Part shown: in pieces, positions 7,028 through 15,095 of the stretch
How positions within the stretch are numbered: the stretch's first letter is position 1
How the letters are laid out: each line of letters opens with the position of its first letter
NCBI RefSeq assembly: GCF_000272405.2
Contig: NZ_AJZM02000099.1
Coordinates: 1-16,497 of the forward strand
Source: Vibrio tasmaniensis 1F-187
Lineage (GTDB): Bacteria; Pseudomonadota; Gammaproteobacteria; Enterobacterales; Vibrionaceae
Direction: 5' to 3'
DNA: 16,497 nt
The notes under the pieces: model-generated
Told to the model about the DNA's origin: nothing
What the model saw: the letters and a program-made list of their open reading frames with translations, nothing else
The model's database searches: none
Program-made: the position numbers and the translations under genes

Positions 7028-7053
7028 TGCCACCAGCAAAGGCTCAAAATGAT

Positions 7054-7086
7054 AATGGGGAGCGAGATTGCTCCCCATTCTTTTTT
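7054..7086 (+). terminator. Strong Rho-independent terminator
   Basis: AATGGGGAGC and GCTCCCCATT form a perfect 10-bp stem with loop GAGATT, followed by C and six T. It ends the transcription unit containing the WYL regulator, lipoprotein and two small exported proteins. Confidence 0.93.
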
Positions 7087-7256
7087 GCTTCTGGACATAG
7101 CTTCTTATTTAAATACCTCTCAACAATACTATTCCCATTAGCTGGCAATTTCACTTAATTCAAATAGCACTTAGTAATCATCTGATTAACATCATGTTTT
7201 TAGTGACCACCACTGATATACTTACGTTTAAATTTTCATCACGTAGTCAATAAATC

Positions 7257-8090
7257 ATGCTTCGCTATTTAATTTTAATTCCTCTTTTTATTTTAAGTGC
7301 CTGTACGAGTGGTACTACCAATATCACAAATGAACAAACTCTAAACTCTGATGAAGCCTATGAAAAAGGATACATCGCGCTTAGCCAAAAGAAATATAAG
7401 GCTGCTTATGCAGAATGGCTACCCTTAGCTGAGAACGGAGATGCTCAAGCACGGTACTCTATAGGCTGGATGTATAGTAAAGGACTGGGTGTTGAAAAAA
7501 GTGTCGCGAAAGCTTTAGATTGGTACGTTAAGTCAGCAAACCAAGGTTTTGTAGACGCGCAATATAGTGCTGGGCGAATCTACCTTTATTCTCTTCAACA
7601 ATACGAGGATGCATTTACGTATTTTAAGTTAGCAGCAGAAAATGACGAAAATAAAGCGCAGTTTTATTTGGGTTTAATGTACTACCGTGGCGATGGCATT
7701 AGCAAAGATCTAAAAAAATCAGCACATTGGTTCTTACAATCAGCAGAGAAAGGCAATAAAGATGCACAGTTTTACATTGGTCAAATGTATGAGCTAGGTG
7801 AAGGTGTCCTACAAAATGACAAATACTCTCTACATTGGTTTAACTTAGCCTCAAAGAATGGACAGCAAGACGCACAGTATAAGCTTGCTGTTATTTACTA
7901 CCTGGGGAAAATTGTGCCTAAAAATGATGTTACAAGCTATATGTGGTTAAACATCAGTCAATACAACGGAAAAGATATTCAAAATATGAAAGGAATAATA
8001 TTTGATGACTTAAGCCAAGCTGATATTGATGAAGCTCAATTCAGATCAATAGAATGTGTCGAATCCCTGTATGAACACTGCAATTGGTAA
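7257..8090 (+). CDS. Sel1-repeat lipoprotein
   Basis: A 277-residue protein. Its N-terminus is a lipoprotein signal peptide (hydrophobic LILIPLFI, then lipobox LSAC with Cys16). From about residue 35 to 230 it carries about five Sel1-like repeats of 35-37 residues: examples are GDAQARYSIGWMYSKGLGVE, NKAQFYLGLMYYRGDGISKD and NKDAQFYIGQMYELGEGVLQ. The C-terminus has the Cys pair (IEC and EHC) often seen in this class. Sel1 repeats form alpha-solenoids for protein-protein contacts; lipoproteins of this type act as periplasmic scaffolds or immunity-like proteins, but no partner is evident here. No strong ribosome site precedes the ATG. It stands alone after a terminator, more AT-rich than the block before it. 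Confidence 0.88.
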   Translation: MLRYLILIPLFILSACTSGTTNITNEQTLNSDEAYEKGYIALSQKKYKAAYAEWLPLAENGDAQARYSIGWMYSKGLGVEKSVAKALDWYVKSANQGFVDAQYSAGRIYLYSLQQYEDAFTYFKLAAENDENKAQFYLGLMYYRGDGISKDLKKSAHWFLQSAEKGNKDAQFYIGQMYELGEGVLQNDKYSLHWFNLASKNGQQDAQYKLAVIYYLGKIVPKNDVTSYMWLNISQYNGKDIQNMKGIIFDDLSQADIDEAQFRSIECVESLYEHCNW

Positions 8091-8345
8091 TTTTTGGTAC
8101 GCAATCAGAACTATGCTGTAATGGTTTATACTCGCGGCTGTTTCCATAGCTCGAAAATAAAAACATTCCCTTCGTTAATATCCGAGGCTACGGTGATGAG
8201 AATGAGAATTTAAATTTTTACTTAGTTATAGCACGCACACTAGGAATGAGTGTTCGATAGGCAAAGTGTGAGCTTTTACTCTCAGTTACGTTTCCGTTGT
8301 ATTTTTCTCACCCTATATTTTCACTAAATGTTTGAACTTCCCATA

Positions 8346-9125
8346 TCATAACGCTCGACTCAACTGACGCCTAAAGAAAGGTCCTTCACCTACCGAGCGC
8401 ACTATTTTTCTCAAGATCAACACACGCAATCTGTAACAGAGAAAAGTATCACCAACTTGCCCTACATAATCACCAAGCACACGACCAATGACTACTGCTG
8501 CAACACAAACTCGTGGGCCAATCGCAGCAAGAAGAGCAGCATCAAAAAACGTCTCATCATGGGATACAATTGCGGAACCGTTCCAAGTTCGAACCATATC
8601 CCTACTCACAAGAAGACTATCCCATTCTTTGGCTAATTTAACCTGCTGAAAGATATCAAGAGGTACTGGAATGACGGTAGTAAGTTCTTCGGCTGAACAG
8701 GCACCAACGATTGGCATAGTGTCTTTGCTCAACTTACCTGTCGTTACATCGGCTAAAAATAAACGTTGTTCCGGTAGCACAGAGCACAGCGCTCGCAACA
8801 TTAATTGCTCATCCACTGACTGGCCAACCCAAACAACATAATCGCCATCGCATTCGAGGTTCTGATAGCTCTGCAATATGGGCAGTCCTATATGGCCGGC
8901 TAACCATGGCCATAAGTCTGGATCATTAATAAGATCACATACCCCCCTAAACCAATTACTACGTAGAGCATCTCCCTGCTGCGTACCATAATTATTTAAC
9001 GGACCGTAAGTCAACGGGTCACTCAGCTCTACTACCCGCTTCTTTTCATCTGGCGCAAGAAGATAATTCAAAATGCCAGCAGCTGCGCCTCCTGTAACAA
9101 AGTGAGTCACCTTACGAAGGGTCAT
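8346..9125 (-). CDS. DUF1835 (plus DUF3658-like) domain protein
   Basis: A protein of 259 residues from ATG 9125; a GTG four codons upstream at 9137 is an alternative, but AAGTGAG seven bases before the ATG favours the ATG. The N-terminal third (VTHFVTGGAAAGILNYLL, then RVVELSDPLTYGPLN) matches the nucleotide-fold-like opening of DUF1835, followed by WVGQSVDEQLMLRALCSVLP. The C-terminal part ends in a basic HTH-like stretch (LILRKIVRSVGEGPFFRRQL), as in DUF3658. The biochemical function of this domain pair is unknown. No signal peptide. It is convergent with the Sel1 gene and 175 bases downstream of the TPR gene on the same strand. Confidence 0.8.
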   Translation of the reverse strand: MTLRKVTHFVTGGAAAGILNYLLAPDEKKRVVELSDPLTYGPLNNYGTQQGDALRSNWFRGVCDLINDPDLWPWLAGHIGLPILQSYQNLECDGDYVVWVGQSVDEQLMLRALCSVLPEQRLFLADVTTGKLSKDTMPIVGACSAEELTTVIPVPLDIFQQVKLAKEWDSLLVSRDMVRTWNGSAIVSHDETFFDAALLAAIGPRVCVAAVVIGRVLGDYVGQVGDTFLCYRLRVLILRKIVRSVGEGPFFRRQLSRAL

Positions 9126-9300
9126 GACTAAACTCACTTATCATATCAGCACATCGTCTCTCTATTCTCATCATCGATCCTTGTCTGCTACCAACTGCTA
9201 ATCACTTATCGAGCTCCATAACCTTAGAATTCATAAGTTGGTTTACTCTATTGTTTCTATTCCCCGGTTAGACGAACAAATATACGTAGGAACGCAACAT

Positions 9301-9783
9301 TTACCACGTTTTATCAAGGTCTTTTGCATAAAGCAGAATGGCTCGCTGGTAACTTTTGATTTTCTTACTCTCAGTGGTTGATACCAATAACTTAATTAGT
9401 AACGCCGTTGCTTCTTTGTGTCGTTCTAAGTTGTACAAACACATGGCATAGAACGGCTGTACTTCCAGTGAATCAGGGTATTCAGCAATGGTTCGCTCAA
9501 AATACTCTAACGCTTCAGTGTATTTACCCAAACTGCGATAAGTACTTGCCAACCCAAACAGAGCGTCAAAACGTTCAGTTGTTGAAAGCTCCCCTTCCAA
9601 TGCAAGATGATAATGTATAAGCGCTTGCTTCTCTTTGCCTTCATTATCATAAGACCAAGCCATGTGTAAATTTGCTTTGGCTACATATTGACTGTCACCC
9701 AATAGCGTACGCAGCAAAAGCCGAGACGCATGATAATTTCCAGCCTCTCTAAGAGCGATGGCTTCGTTAATAATGGTTTCCAT
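9301..9783 (-). CDS. Tetratricopeptide-repeat protein
   Basis: A 160-residue soluble protein built of TPR helices throughout: INEAIALREAGNYHASRLLL, then AKANLHMAWSYDNEGKEKQA, ALFGLASTYRSLGKYTEALE and PFYAMCLYNLERHKEATALL. The pattern fits the short all-TPR (TPR_5-like) proteins found in many bacteria as protein-interaction adaptors. No signal peptide, enzyme domain or membrane segment. The start follows a strong AGGAG site. It faces away from the plus-strand unknown gene at 9922, with a shared 138-base intergenic region containing a Fur-box-like sequence. Partner unknown. Confidence 0.85.
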   Translation of the reverse strand: METIINEAIALREAGNYHASRLLLRTLLGDSQYVAKANLHMAWSYDNEGKEKQALIHYHLALEGELSTTERFDALFGLASTYRSLGKYTEALEYFERTIAEYPDSLEVQPFYAMCLYNLERHKEATALLIKLLVSTTESKKIKSYQRAILLYAKDLDKTW

Positions 9784-9861
9784 GTGCTCTCCTCTACAAT
9801 TGACTAATTAGAATGTATTTTATGAACACTCTGCGTTAACTCTCAAATCGTCTCACGACAA

Positions 9862-9881
9862 ATTATCAATGATAATGATAA
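9862..9881. promoter_or_regulatory. Fur-box-like GATAAT array
   Basis: ATTATCA-A-TGATAAT is a perfect 7-1-7 dyad followed directly by GATAA, giving one inverted and two direct GATAAT-type hexamers, which is how Fur sites are built. The dyad halves are in the opposite order to the common TGATAATnATTATCA core. It lies 40 bases upstream of the gene at 9922 and between divergent genes. The AT-rich context lowers confidence. Confidence 0.4.
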
Positions 9882-9921
9882 AATCTTAAACTAGATGAAT
9901 AAATAGTAATAAAGGAGTCCA

Positions 9922-10293
9922 ATGTTTATAAGATTTATTGCCAGTATGGAAGAGGAAAAGCGACTCCAGCATACTCATGGTATCATTACCCAAGCACAAA
10001 TTATGCTTGTCGACGGACTGATCCTTTACGATTACCATCAGGTGCATATTAAAGAAATTTTCACTCAACTTAATGAATCACTACCATGCCCACCATTCGA
10101 CTCAAAGTCATGGCCAGACAATGCTATCTCTTGGTTTTTAGACTCAAGCGTCAAACATATATCACTCATGCATGAGCTAAAATATATATTAGAAGAATAT
10201 GATACAAAAGTGGCGATATTACATTATTCAGACGTAGGCACCATTTTATACAGAGATGACTTTCAAGTGGTTGCTAAGTCTAGCCTCTTATGA
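9922..10293 (+). CDS. Conserved-looking protein of unknown function (123 aa)
   Basis: A 123-residue soluble acidic protein with a strong AAAGGAG ribosome site. No family recognised with confidence. Visible features: beta-rich start MFIRFIASMEEEKRL, a YDYHQVHIKEIFTQLNESL segment, PPFDSKSWPDNAISWFLDSS in the middle, and a closing strand TILYRDDFQVVA. The regular alternation of strands and helices and the good ribosome site argue for a genuine gene. No signal peptide or membrane helix. It is the only plus-strand gene in a minus-strand neighbourhood and is flanked by similar GATAAT-rich sequences, hinting at independent acquisition or iron-linked control. Confidence 0.7.
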   Translation: MFIRFIASMEEEKRLQHTHGIITQAQIMLVDGLILYDYHQVHIKEIFTQLNESLPCPPFDSKSWPDNAISWFLDSSVKHISLMHELKYILEEYDTKVAILHYSDVGTILYRDDFQVVAKSSLL

Positions 10294-10352
10294 AAAACAA
10301 GATAATATATTGATAATGATATGAAACCTCTAAGAATATATACCCTCGCAAG

Positions 10353-10964
10353 TTAAAATGAGAACTGCAACCCAAGCTCATAGCTCACTTCCGCCTCATC
10401 ACGCTCTGCATATTCTAAATTTGCAACTAAGCCAAACACTGAGCCGAATTGAAAGACGTTATTCCACTTAAACTCATCTCTTGCTAGATCTAAGAAATCA
10501 TGCTGATAGGAAACTCCCATCAACCAATGATTAGCTATTTGTTTTCTAACCATCGCTTGACAGTATGTTCCACGCTCGGAATATGGTGAACTGTAATCAC
10601 TATCAGCACGATAGTTTACTGCTCCACAGGATAAAGAGCTTGCCATTGCCCCTCCCAAACGCCCAATGAGTCCTCCGCCAGCTTGCCAACTATCTACCTC
10701 CGAACTAAATCGAGTGAGAAAGTCTGCTCTTCCTTCAACGAATACGTAGTCAAAAACTTGAGCACTGACATCTAAGTATAACCCTCCCATCGTCTTATTC
10801 TCTGTATTGTCATACTTATCGTTAAGGTAAGGTTTTAACGCTCCCGACTTAAAACTAGCTCCTTTATAACCAAATCCTATATGAGAAAAATTATCAACAA
10901 CCTCACTTGATGCAAAGCTTGAACACGAAACTAACAACATCAGAGGAACAACTTTAGTTATCAT
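10353..10964 (-). CDS. Putative outer-membrane beta-barrel protein
   Basis: Using ATG 10964 (AGGAT about ten bases upstream) gives 203 residues with a Sec signal peptide: MITK, hydrophobic VVPLMLLVSCSSFASS. A longer frame starts at 11033, but its 23 extra residues would bury the signal peptide. The mature part shows amphipathic alternating strands (FSHIGFGYKGASF; GGLYLDVSAQVFDYVFVEG; WLMGVSYQHDFLDL; VFGLVANLEYAE) and ends YELGLQFSF, a terminal Phe with alternating hydrophobics as recognised by the BAM machinery. The length fits an eight-stranded barrel. Two cysteines (SLSCGA and TYCQAM) may pair in an external loop. Related Vibrio proteins are annotated only as hypothetical or porin-like. Its stop converges on the gene at 9922. 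Confidence 0.75.
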   Translation of the reverse strand: MITKVVPLMLLVSCSSFASSEVVDNFSHIGFGYKGASFKSGALKPYLNDKYDNTENKTMGGLYLDVSAQVFDYVFVEGRADFLTRFSSEVDSWQAGGGLIGRLGGAMASSLSCGAVNYRADSDYSSPYSERGTYCQAMVRKQIANHWLMGVSYQHDFLDLARDEFKWNNVFQFGSVFGLVANLEYAERDEAEVSYELGLQFSF

Positions 10965-11080
10965 AATACGATATCCTGTGGCACTTTTTTGAAATGAAAA
11001 TTTATTCTGTACATTGCATATTGACAGCAACATACGGAAATAAACTGTAACAAATCAATATGTAACATCCGATAAATTTA

Positions 11081-11102
11081 AACGCAAACTATGCGTTGCG
11101 TT
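11081..11102 (-). terminator. Possible terminator after the GST gene
   Basis: On the minus strand AACGCAA and TTGCGTT form a 7-bp stem with an 8-base loop, followed by TAAATTTATC. The stem is short and the T tract interrupted, so only a weak terminator is suggested. Confidence 0.3.
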
Positions 11103-11131
11103 CACATTTCCATCGTTGTCTTAAAGCATGT

Positions 11132-11797
11132 TTAAATTCTAGTGCCAATCCTATCTAGGCTGTCATACCAATTCAAAACATGGCTAGTCAGCATTTCCCC
11201 TGTGAAAGCGTTACTCGTAGACAGCAGCCACTTCAACGTCCCATAGACGATATAGTCTGAATACATGGGCGCATCGCCCGATAAGTATCGTGTCTTAGCT
11301 AAATAAGATTCCAGTACTCTCATTTTTTTGAGTAAGTCGGCCTTTGCTAACTCTTGGTTGTTGCTTTGTACATTTTCTAAGCTGTCCTGAAAGTGTTTCT
11401 CTCTAGAGGAACGAAAGTAATCTTTATCGCGACCTTTAAGCTTGCAGTAAATGTCGAAGATGGCAATTTTGGCGATGTCCGAATGTAATGATGCTGTCCA
11501 CTCATGGAAAAAAAGTGCTATTAAACGCCCTTTTTCACCGCCAAATAATGAAGGTGATTCAGGGTAGTGGGCCTCAAGATAATCAGCGATGTTAAACGAA
11601 TCAGAGAGCACCGTTTCACCATCTTTGATGGCGGGGAGTGTAGAAAACTGCGCCTTAAACTGAGCCTGAATGTCGACAAAAGAAAGCTCAGTGGTATCAA
11701 ACGCTATATTTTTGTGTATCAAGCACATTTTCGTTCGCCAACAATAAGGACTGAATTTTAAGCCATCGTCCCCACACAGTTCGTAAAAAGTGATCAT
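11132..11797 (-). CDS. Glutathione S-transferase family protein
   Basis: Starting at ATG 11797 (GGAG about ten bases upstream) gives 221 residues; a longer frame to 11860 adds 21 residues unlike a GST start. The N-terminal thioredoxin-like domain reads MITFYELCGDDGLKFSPYCW, with the SPYCWRTK motif in the position of the active-site Ser/Cys, the cis-Pro region STLPAIKDG, and SDSFNIADYLEAHYP matching the glutathione-binding (E/D)S motif. A helical C-terminal domain follows, with YLSGDAPMYSDYIVYGTLKW as the typical N-capping region. Members conjugate or reduce small electrophiles with glutathione; the SPYCWR form recalls etherase/LigE-like members. It lies 88 bases downstream of the LysE-type exporter on the same strand, possibly sharing a transcript. 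Confidence 0.88.
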   Translation of the reverse strand: MITFYELCGDDGLKFSPYCWRTKMCLIHKNIAFDTTELSFVDIQAQFKAQFSTLPAIKDGETVLSDSFNIADYLEAHYPESPSLFGGEKGRLIALFFHEWTASLHSDIAKIAIFDIYCKLKGRDKDYFRSSREKHFQDSLENVQSNNQELAKADLLKKMRVLESYLAKTRYLSGDAPMYSDYIVYGTLKWLLSTSNAFTGEMLTSHVLNWYDSLDRIGTRI

Positions 11798-11885
11798 AGG
11801 TGTCTTACTCCGAGAGTTGCTAAATAGGTGTATTGGTTGTGCTGGGCACAGTATGTTCAATCTTGGTCGCGGTTCTCAGTCGAGA

Positions 11886-12512
11886 TTAAGTGGCTTCTTT
11901 AACTGCTAGAATACCTGCGGCTCCCAGCAGTAAAGCACCACTTCCTCTGGTCACAGCGGTAAGAGATAGTCGGCTCGCATCAACAATCCGTCTGGCCGAA
12001 AACGCATAAAACATCACTAAACTGAAATCAAGCAACGCCATGGTTGGGCACATCACTAAGAGTTGAGGGAATACGGGTAAGTCGGGGTTGATGAATTGCG
12101 GGAAAAAAGCCGAGAAGAATAGGATGGCTTTGGGATTGCCAGCCGCGACTAAAAAGCCAGAGTAAAACAACTTTTTGTTTGAGGCCTGTAAATCTGAGTT
12201 GTTGAGGTTTAAGTGCTCAACTTGTGCTGGTTTAGCGAGGAGTATTTTTAGCCCCATGTAAACCAAGGTGATCACACCAAAGACTTTGATGACAGTAAAT
12301 ACCACTACCGAATTGGCAAGGATGACACCTAAACCCAAGGCGACTAACACCATTTGAATAAAGTTAGCTGAGATGTCCCCAAGGGCGGTATATAGCACGC
12401 GTTTGTGCCCATATCTGAGAGCATGTGCAATACCTAAAAATATGCTAGGCCCTGGTGTCGCGGTAAGAATGAGCGATGCCGCGACAAAGCTGAGCCAAAG
12501 GTGAAAGTCCAT
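11886..12512 (-). CDS. LysE/RhtB-family amino-acid exporter
   Basis: A 208-residue integral membrane protein of the LysE/RhtB family. The N-terminal helix carries the signature TATPGPSIFLGIAHALRYGH; about six hydrophobic segments follow, with a charged loop (KPAQVEHLNLNNSDLQASNK) between helices 3 and 4 and the family motif FLVAAGNPKAILFFSAFFPQF near residues 120-140. Members export amino acids or their derivatives across the inner membrane by proton antiport; the substrate cannot be told from sequence. An AAGGAT ribosome site precedes the ATG. It lies 67 bases downstream of the sgrR-like gene and upstream of the GST gene, all on one strand, so the three may form one transcript. Confidence 0.92.
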   Translation of the reverse strand: MDFHLWLSFVAASLILTATPGPSIFLGIAHALRYGHKRVLYTALGDISANFIQMVLVALGLGVILANSVVVFTVIKVFGVITLVYMGLKILLAKPAQVEHLNLNNSDLQASNKKLFYSGFLVAAGNPKAILFFSAFFPQFINPDLPVFPQLLVMCPTMALLDFSLVMFYAFSARRIVDASRLSLTAVTRGSGALLLGAAGILAVKEAT

Positions 12513-12579
12513 TTTTATCCTTAATTATCCGTTAAACACTGCAAATCATATCGCTACAGATACACTACCATACCAGCGA

Positions 12580-14235
12580 TTACTCCAACCACATATTGAC
12601 CAGAGACATTACGCCCATATTGTTCGTTTCTGTGCCATACAAGTTGTCCGCTCGAGTCACGGTGAAATGATTGCGCCATAGAGGGCAATAATAATAGTTC
12701 TGGATAAGCCAATCCTCCGCTCGATACAGTTTGTGCAAAAACTCTTGACTGTTGTTACTTTCCTGCATAAACATATCAATAAATGTCAATAGGCTTTGTT
12801 TTCCACGTTCAGGCAAGCAGAGACTATACACATTACTGCAAAGGAGCCATTCGTAATATTGAAATGTCAGGTCGTCACCAAAAACGTAACAGTCATAGGA
12901 GATATCAATAGCAATGTCTTGAGACTGTCCTTGAATACATACCTGCCAAACAACCCCTTTTTGAGATAACTCATCGAGCAAAGGCTGTAACTCGCTCATA
13001 TGACTGTCTATCACTTCAATTACCACCGGACGAGTCGGCAGTTTCATGTCGTGATTGAACAAGTGAAACCCCTTATCTTGATGGCAATCCATCACGCTAT
13101 TCGCCGCTCTTTTTTGGCTACCAAGCGTAAAACGTCGACTATGATGAACAATCCAGGCTCTTTCTTGAGCGGATAATGCCCCTGCATGATGATGAAACTG
13201 TAAAACAGTACATCCGCTGCGATCGATTTTTTGTGGCTGAGTAGGTTGGGATTCGCAATAGAGCAGTTCTGCCACGTGCATAGGCGCTTGAGGTTGGGCA
13301 TCACTACACCAAAATTCTACTCGTTCAATATGGGCACCAAAACCAAAATAGTGGTTATTGCGAACTAAACTCCAATATTGTTTTTCCAAACTTTCGACTC
13401 GATATACCCCACACCCAATTGGTTTTGAAGCCTGGTAATCAAAAATTGCACTGTGTGAGTCGGCTAACAAATGCAGGAAAACTGGGTCAGATTGACGCAT
13501 AGAGAAAATGACCCACTGCTTATCTATGTCAATAGCCTCTACATGACGAAATAGAATTTGATATGGATGTGGCGTACTAAGGCGCATTTCTATATTTTTT
13601 TTTACAAGTTCCGGTGTCAGCACTTCTCCATTGTGCATCATTATGTCATTACGGATGCGGAGACGGATTTGCTTGTCACTGTAATGAAACTGGTGAGCGA
13701 TATGAGGCACGATCTCATTCTGAATAGGGTTATATCGAACTAAGGTATCGAAGACGCTTTCGACCAATAAAATAGAACGAGCGGACTGCGCCAAATGAGG
13801 GTGCCATTCAGGCAGCACATAAGGGACTAAATACATTAAAGTATTCTGCTTCTTTAATTCCTGCTGCGCGTCCCCTAACCAGAGAGGTAAGTGATCTTGA
13901 AACAGACGTACTTCGCCAAATTGAGTGGCTAGTCGAAATGCCTGATCCATTCTGCCAGAGCGAGCCATGCGCTCTAACTGAGCCAGCAGTGAGGTCTCAA
14001 AACTTTTTAATAGCGTCAATTTCGAGCGATGACCACGGCCCTGACCCGAAGCCCAAAGGATAAGCCCAAAGTTTTCAAATAAAGCCATTAGCTTACTCAC
14101 GTACCTTTCTGAACAGGCCAGAATTTCAGCAAGGGAGACAATATCAACATCATAAGTTTCATTGCGAGAAAAATGTTTCTCGAGTTGCTTTAAACGCTGC
14201 AGATGACTCGTAGATAACAACTGAGAAGCTACCAT
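12580..14235 (-). CDS. SgrR-type transcriptional regulator with solute-binding domain
   Basis: A 551-residue protein, the same length as E. coli SgrR. The N-terminal about 110 residues form the SgrR HTH domain (LKQLEKHFSRNETYDVDIVS, then LAEILACSERYVSKLMALFE and GQGRGHRSKLTLL). The remainder is an extracytoplasmic-type SBP_5 oligopeptide-binding-like domain used as a cytoplasmic sensor (LVESVFDTLVRYNPIQNEIV; PHIAHQFHYSDKQIRLRIRN; GCGVYRVESLEK). In E. coli SgrR activates sgrS under glucose-phosphate stress; no SgrS-like RNA is evident here, so the target is probably different, perhaps the exporter gene just downstream. GAGG lies five bases before the ATG. A 55-residue membrane-protein ORF sits 96 bases upstream on the same strand. 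Confidence 0.88.
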   Translation of the reverse strand: MVASQLLSTSHLQRLKQLEKHFSRNETYDVDIVSLAEILACSERYVSKLMALFENFGLILWASGQGRGHRSKLTLLKSFETSLLAQLERMARSGRMDQAFRLATQFGEVRLFQDHLPLWLGDAQQELKKQNTLMYLVPYVLPEWHPHLAQSARSILLVESVFDTLVRYNPIQNEIVPHIAHQFHYSDKQIRLRIRNDIMMHNGEVLTPELVKKNIEMRLSTPHPYQILFRHVEAIDIDKQWVIFSMRQSDPVFLHLLADSHSAIFDYQASKPIGCGVYRVESLEKQYWSLVRNNHYFGFGAHIERVEFWCSDAQPQAPMHVAELLYCESQPTQPQKIDRSGCTVLQFHHHAGALSAQERAWIVHHSRRFTLGSQKRAANSVMDCHQDKGFHLFNHDMKLPTRPVVIEVIDSHMSELQPLLDELSQKGVVWQVCIQGQSQDIAIDISYDCYVFGDDLTFQYYEWLLCSNVYSLCLPERGKQSLLTFIDMFMQESNNSQEFLHKLYRAEDWLIQNYYYCPLWRNHFTVTRADNLYGTETNNMGVMSLVNMWLE

Positions 14236-14331
14236 GTCAACCTCAAAATCATGTTCATTAGATACAACGGATCCCTCTGAAATATGGCGACTTAACTTAA
14301 AGTTGTCCTCTTATAATGCCACGGGACGTGA

Positions 14332-14499
14332 TTAATAAAGGTGGGTAATCTGACCGACTAGGAATCCCACCAAGAAAACTATCCCAGGCAAGATCGGACG
14401 GCTTTGGCTTTGGCTTTGTATTACCGTCATCGTTTGTTCTGGTTCCAGTAAGTAGTGTTTGGCGTTTAAAGTATAGAATGTGTAGTCTAATGGATTCAT
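14332..14499 (-). CDS. Small single-helix membrane protein (55 aa)
   Basis: A 55-residue ORF with a GTGAG ribosome site eight bases before the ATG. The first half is polar (MNPLDYTFYTLNAKHYLLEP), followed by a QSQSQS tract encoded by three tandem hexamers (GGCTTT on the plus strand, 14400-14418), then a hydrophobic helix PGIVFLVGFLVGQI ending HLY. No family recognised. Composition, ribosome site and placement upstream of the sgrR-like gene make a real gene plausible. The hexamer repeat could vary in copy number without breaking the frame. E. coli SgrT, the small protein made from SgrS, is not similar in sequence. Confidence 0.5.
   Translation of the reverse strand: MNPLDYTFYTLNAKHYLLEPEQTMTVIQSQSQSRPILPGIVFLVGFLVGQITHLY
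14400..14418. repeat. Hexanucleotide tandem repeat (GGCTTT, three copies)
   Basis: Three perfect tandem copies of GGCTTT plus one base, inside the 55-residue ORF, where they encode alternating Gln and Ser on the minus strand. Copy-number change would stay in frame. Confidence 0.8.
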
Positions 14500-15095
14500 T
14501 GTTTTACTCACTAATAATGGCTCATGTGTTCATTATCAGCGAACAAACCCGAAATAATAACGCTCTCTTTACTATAAACAGTTCACCTTTTAATTAATGA
14601 AGTACAGCTCTATTTTTGCTAACTGCCACCAAACAAAATAATTCAACAAGCATGTCGAGGCAAGTTAATCCCAGTCACATGCAATATTAGCAATCGACTC
14701 TACATCTTCATCAAAGTAAACGTAAGCAGACTTACAACTATCTTCCATAAGTTAAAGTCGCTTTGACACGTCGACTCAACAAAGCGTAACTTTTCGCTGG
14801 TGCTGAGAAAGAGTAAATGTAACGTCTGCGCAGCGGTACGCTAGATTGTAGTGTCCTAATATCGTTCTATTTATAAATCATACAATCCTTATCTACATCA
14901 TGATCACTATCATCGTCAATGTCGAGCCTGAAAAAACACCCCAATTGCAGCCATTGAATGCTTCATCTTCAGGTATATGTTATCTATAAAAACGCTTAAC
15001 GCTACCCTAAAGACAAATCACCGTTCCTAGGGATAAAGCAAAAATACGACCGCACAGCCTGCTAGCGGTTTGCCAACAAACTGTGCTCTATCTTC
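14500..15095. other. Gene-poor stretch, possibly decayed sequence
   Basis: About 600 bases without a convincing ORF. Two short minus-strand frames look protein-like but lack ribosome sites: a 27-residue acidic frame at 14665-14748 (FDEDVESIANIACDWD) and an Asp-rich tail ending at 14867 (DIDDDSDHDVDKDC). They may be remnants of former genes at the edge of the RNase H/AlpA region. No integrase, tRNA or clear attachment repeat was found. Confidence 0.45.

Noticed and set aside
8091..8345. Small plus-strand frame after the Sel1 gene (about 30 codons)
   Set aside because: No ribosome site, unremarkable composition, and no hydrophobic or conserved pattern.
10301..10321. Second Fur box downstream of the 9922 gene
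   Set aside because: It lies between converging 3' ends, where a promoter operator makes little sense; noted only as part of the flanking repeat.
10965..11033. N-terminal extension of the outer-membrane-type protein
   Set aside because: It would place 23 residues before a clear signal peptide, and the internal ATG has a better ribosome site.
14236..14331. SgrS-like small RNA next to the sgrR-like gene
   Set aside because: No ptsG-type pairing segment and no hairpin followed by a long T run was found in the upstream region.
14665..14748. 27-residue acidic frame (minus strand) as a gene
   Set aside because: No ribosome site, very short, and an in-frame stop just upstream; kept only as a possible remnant.
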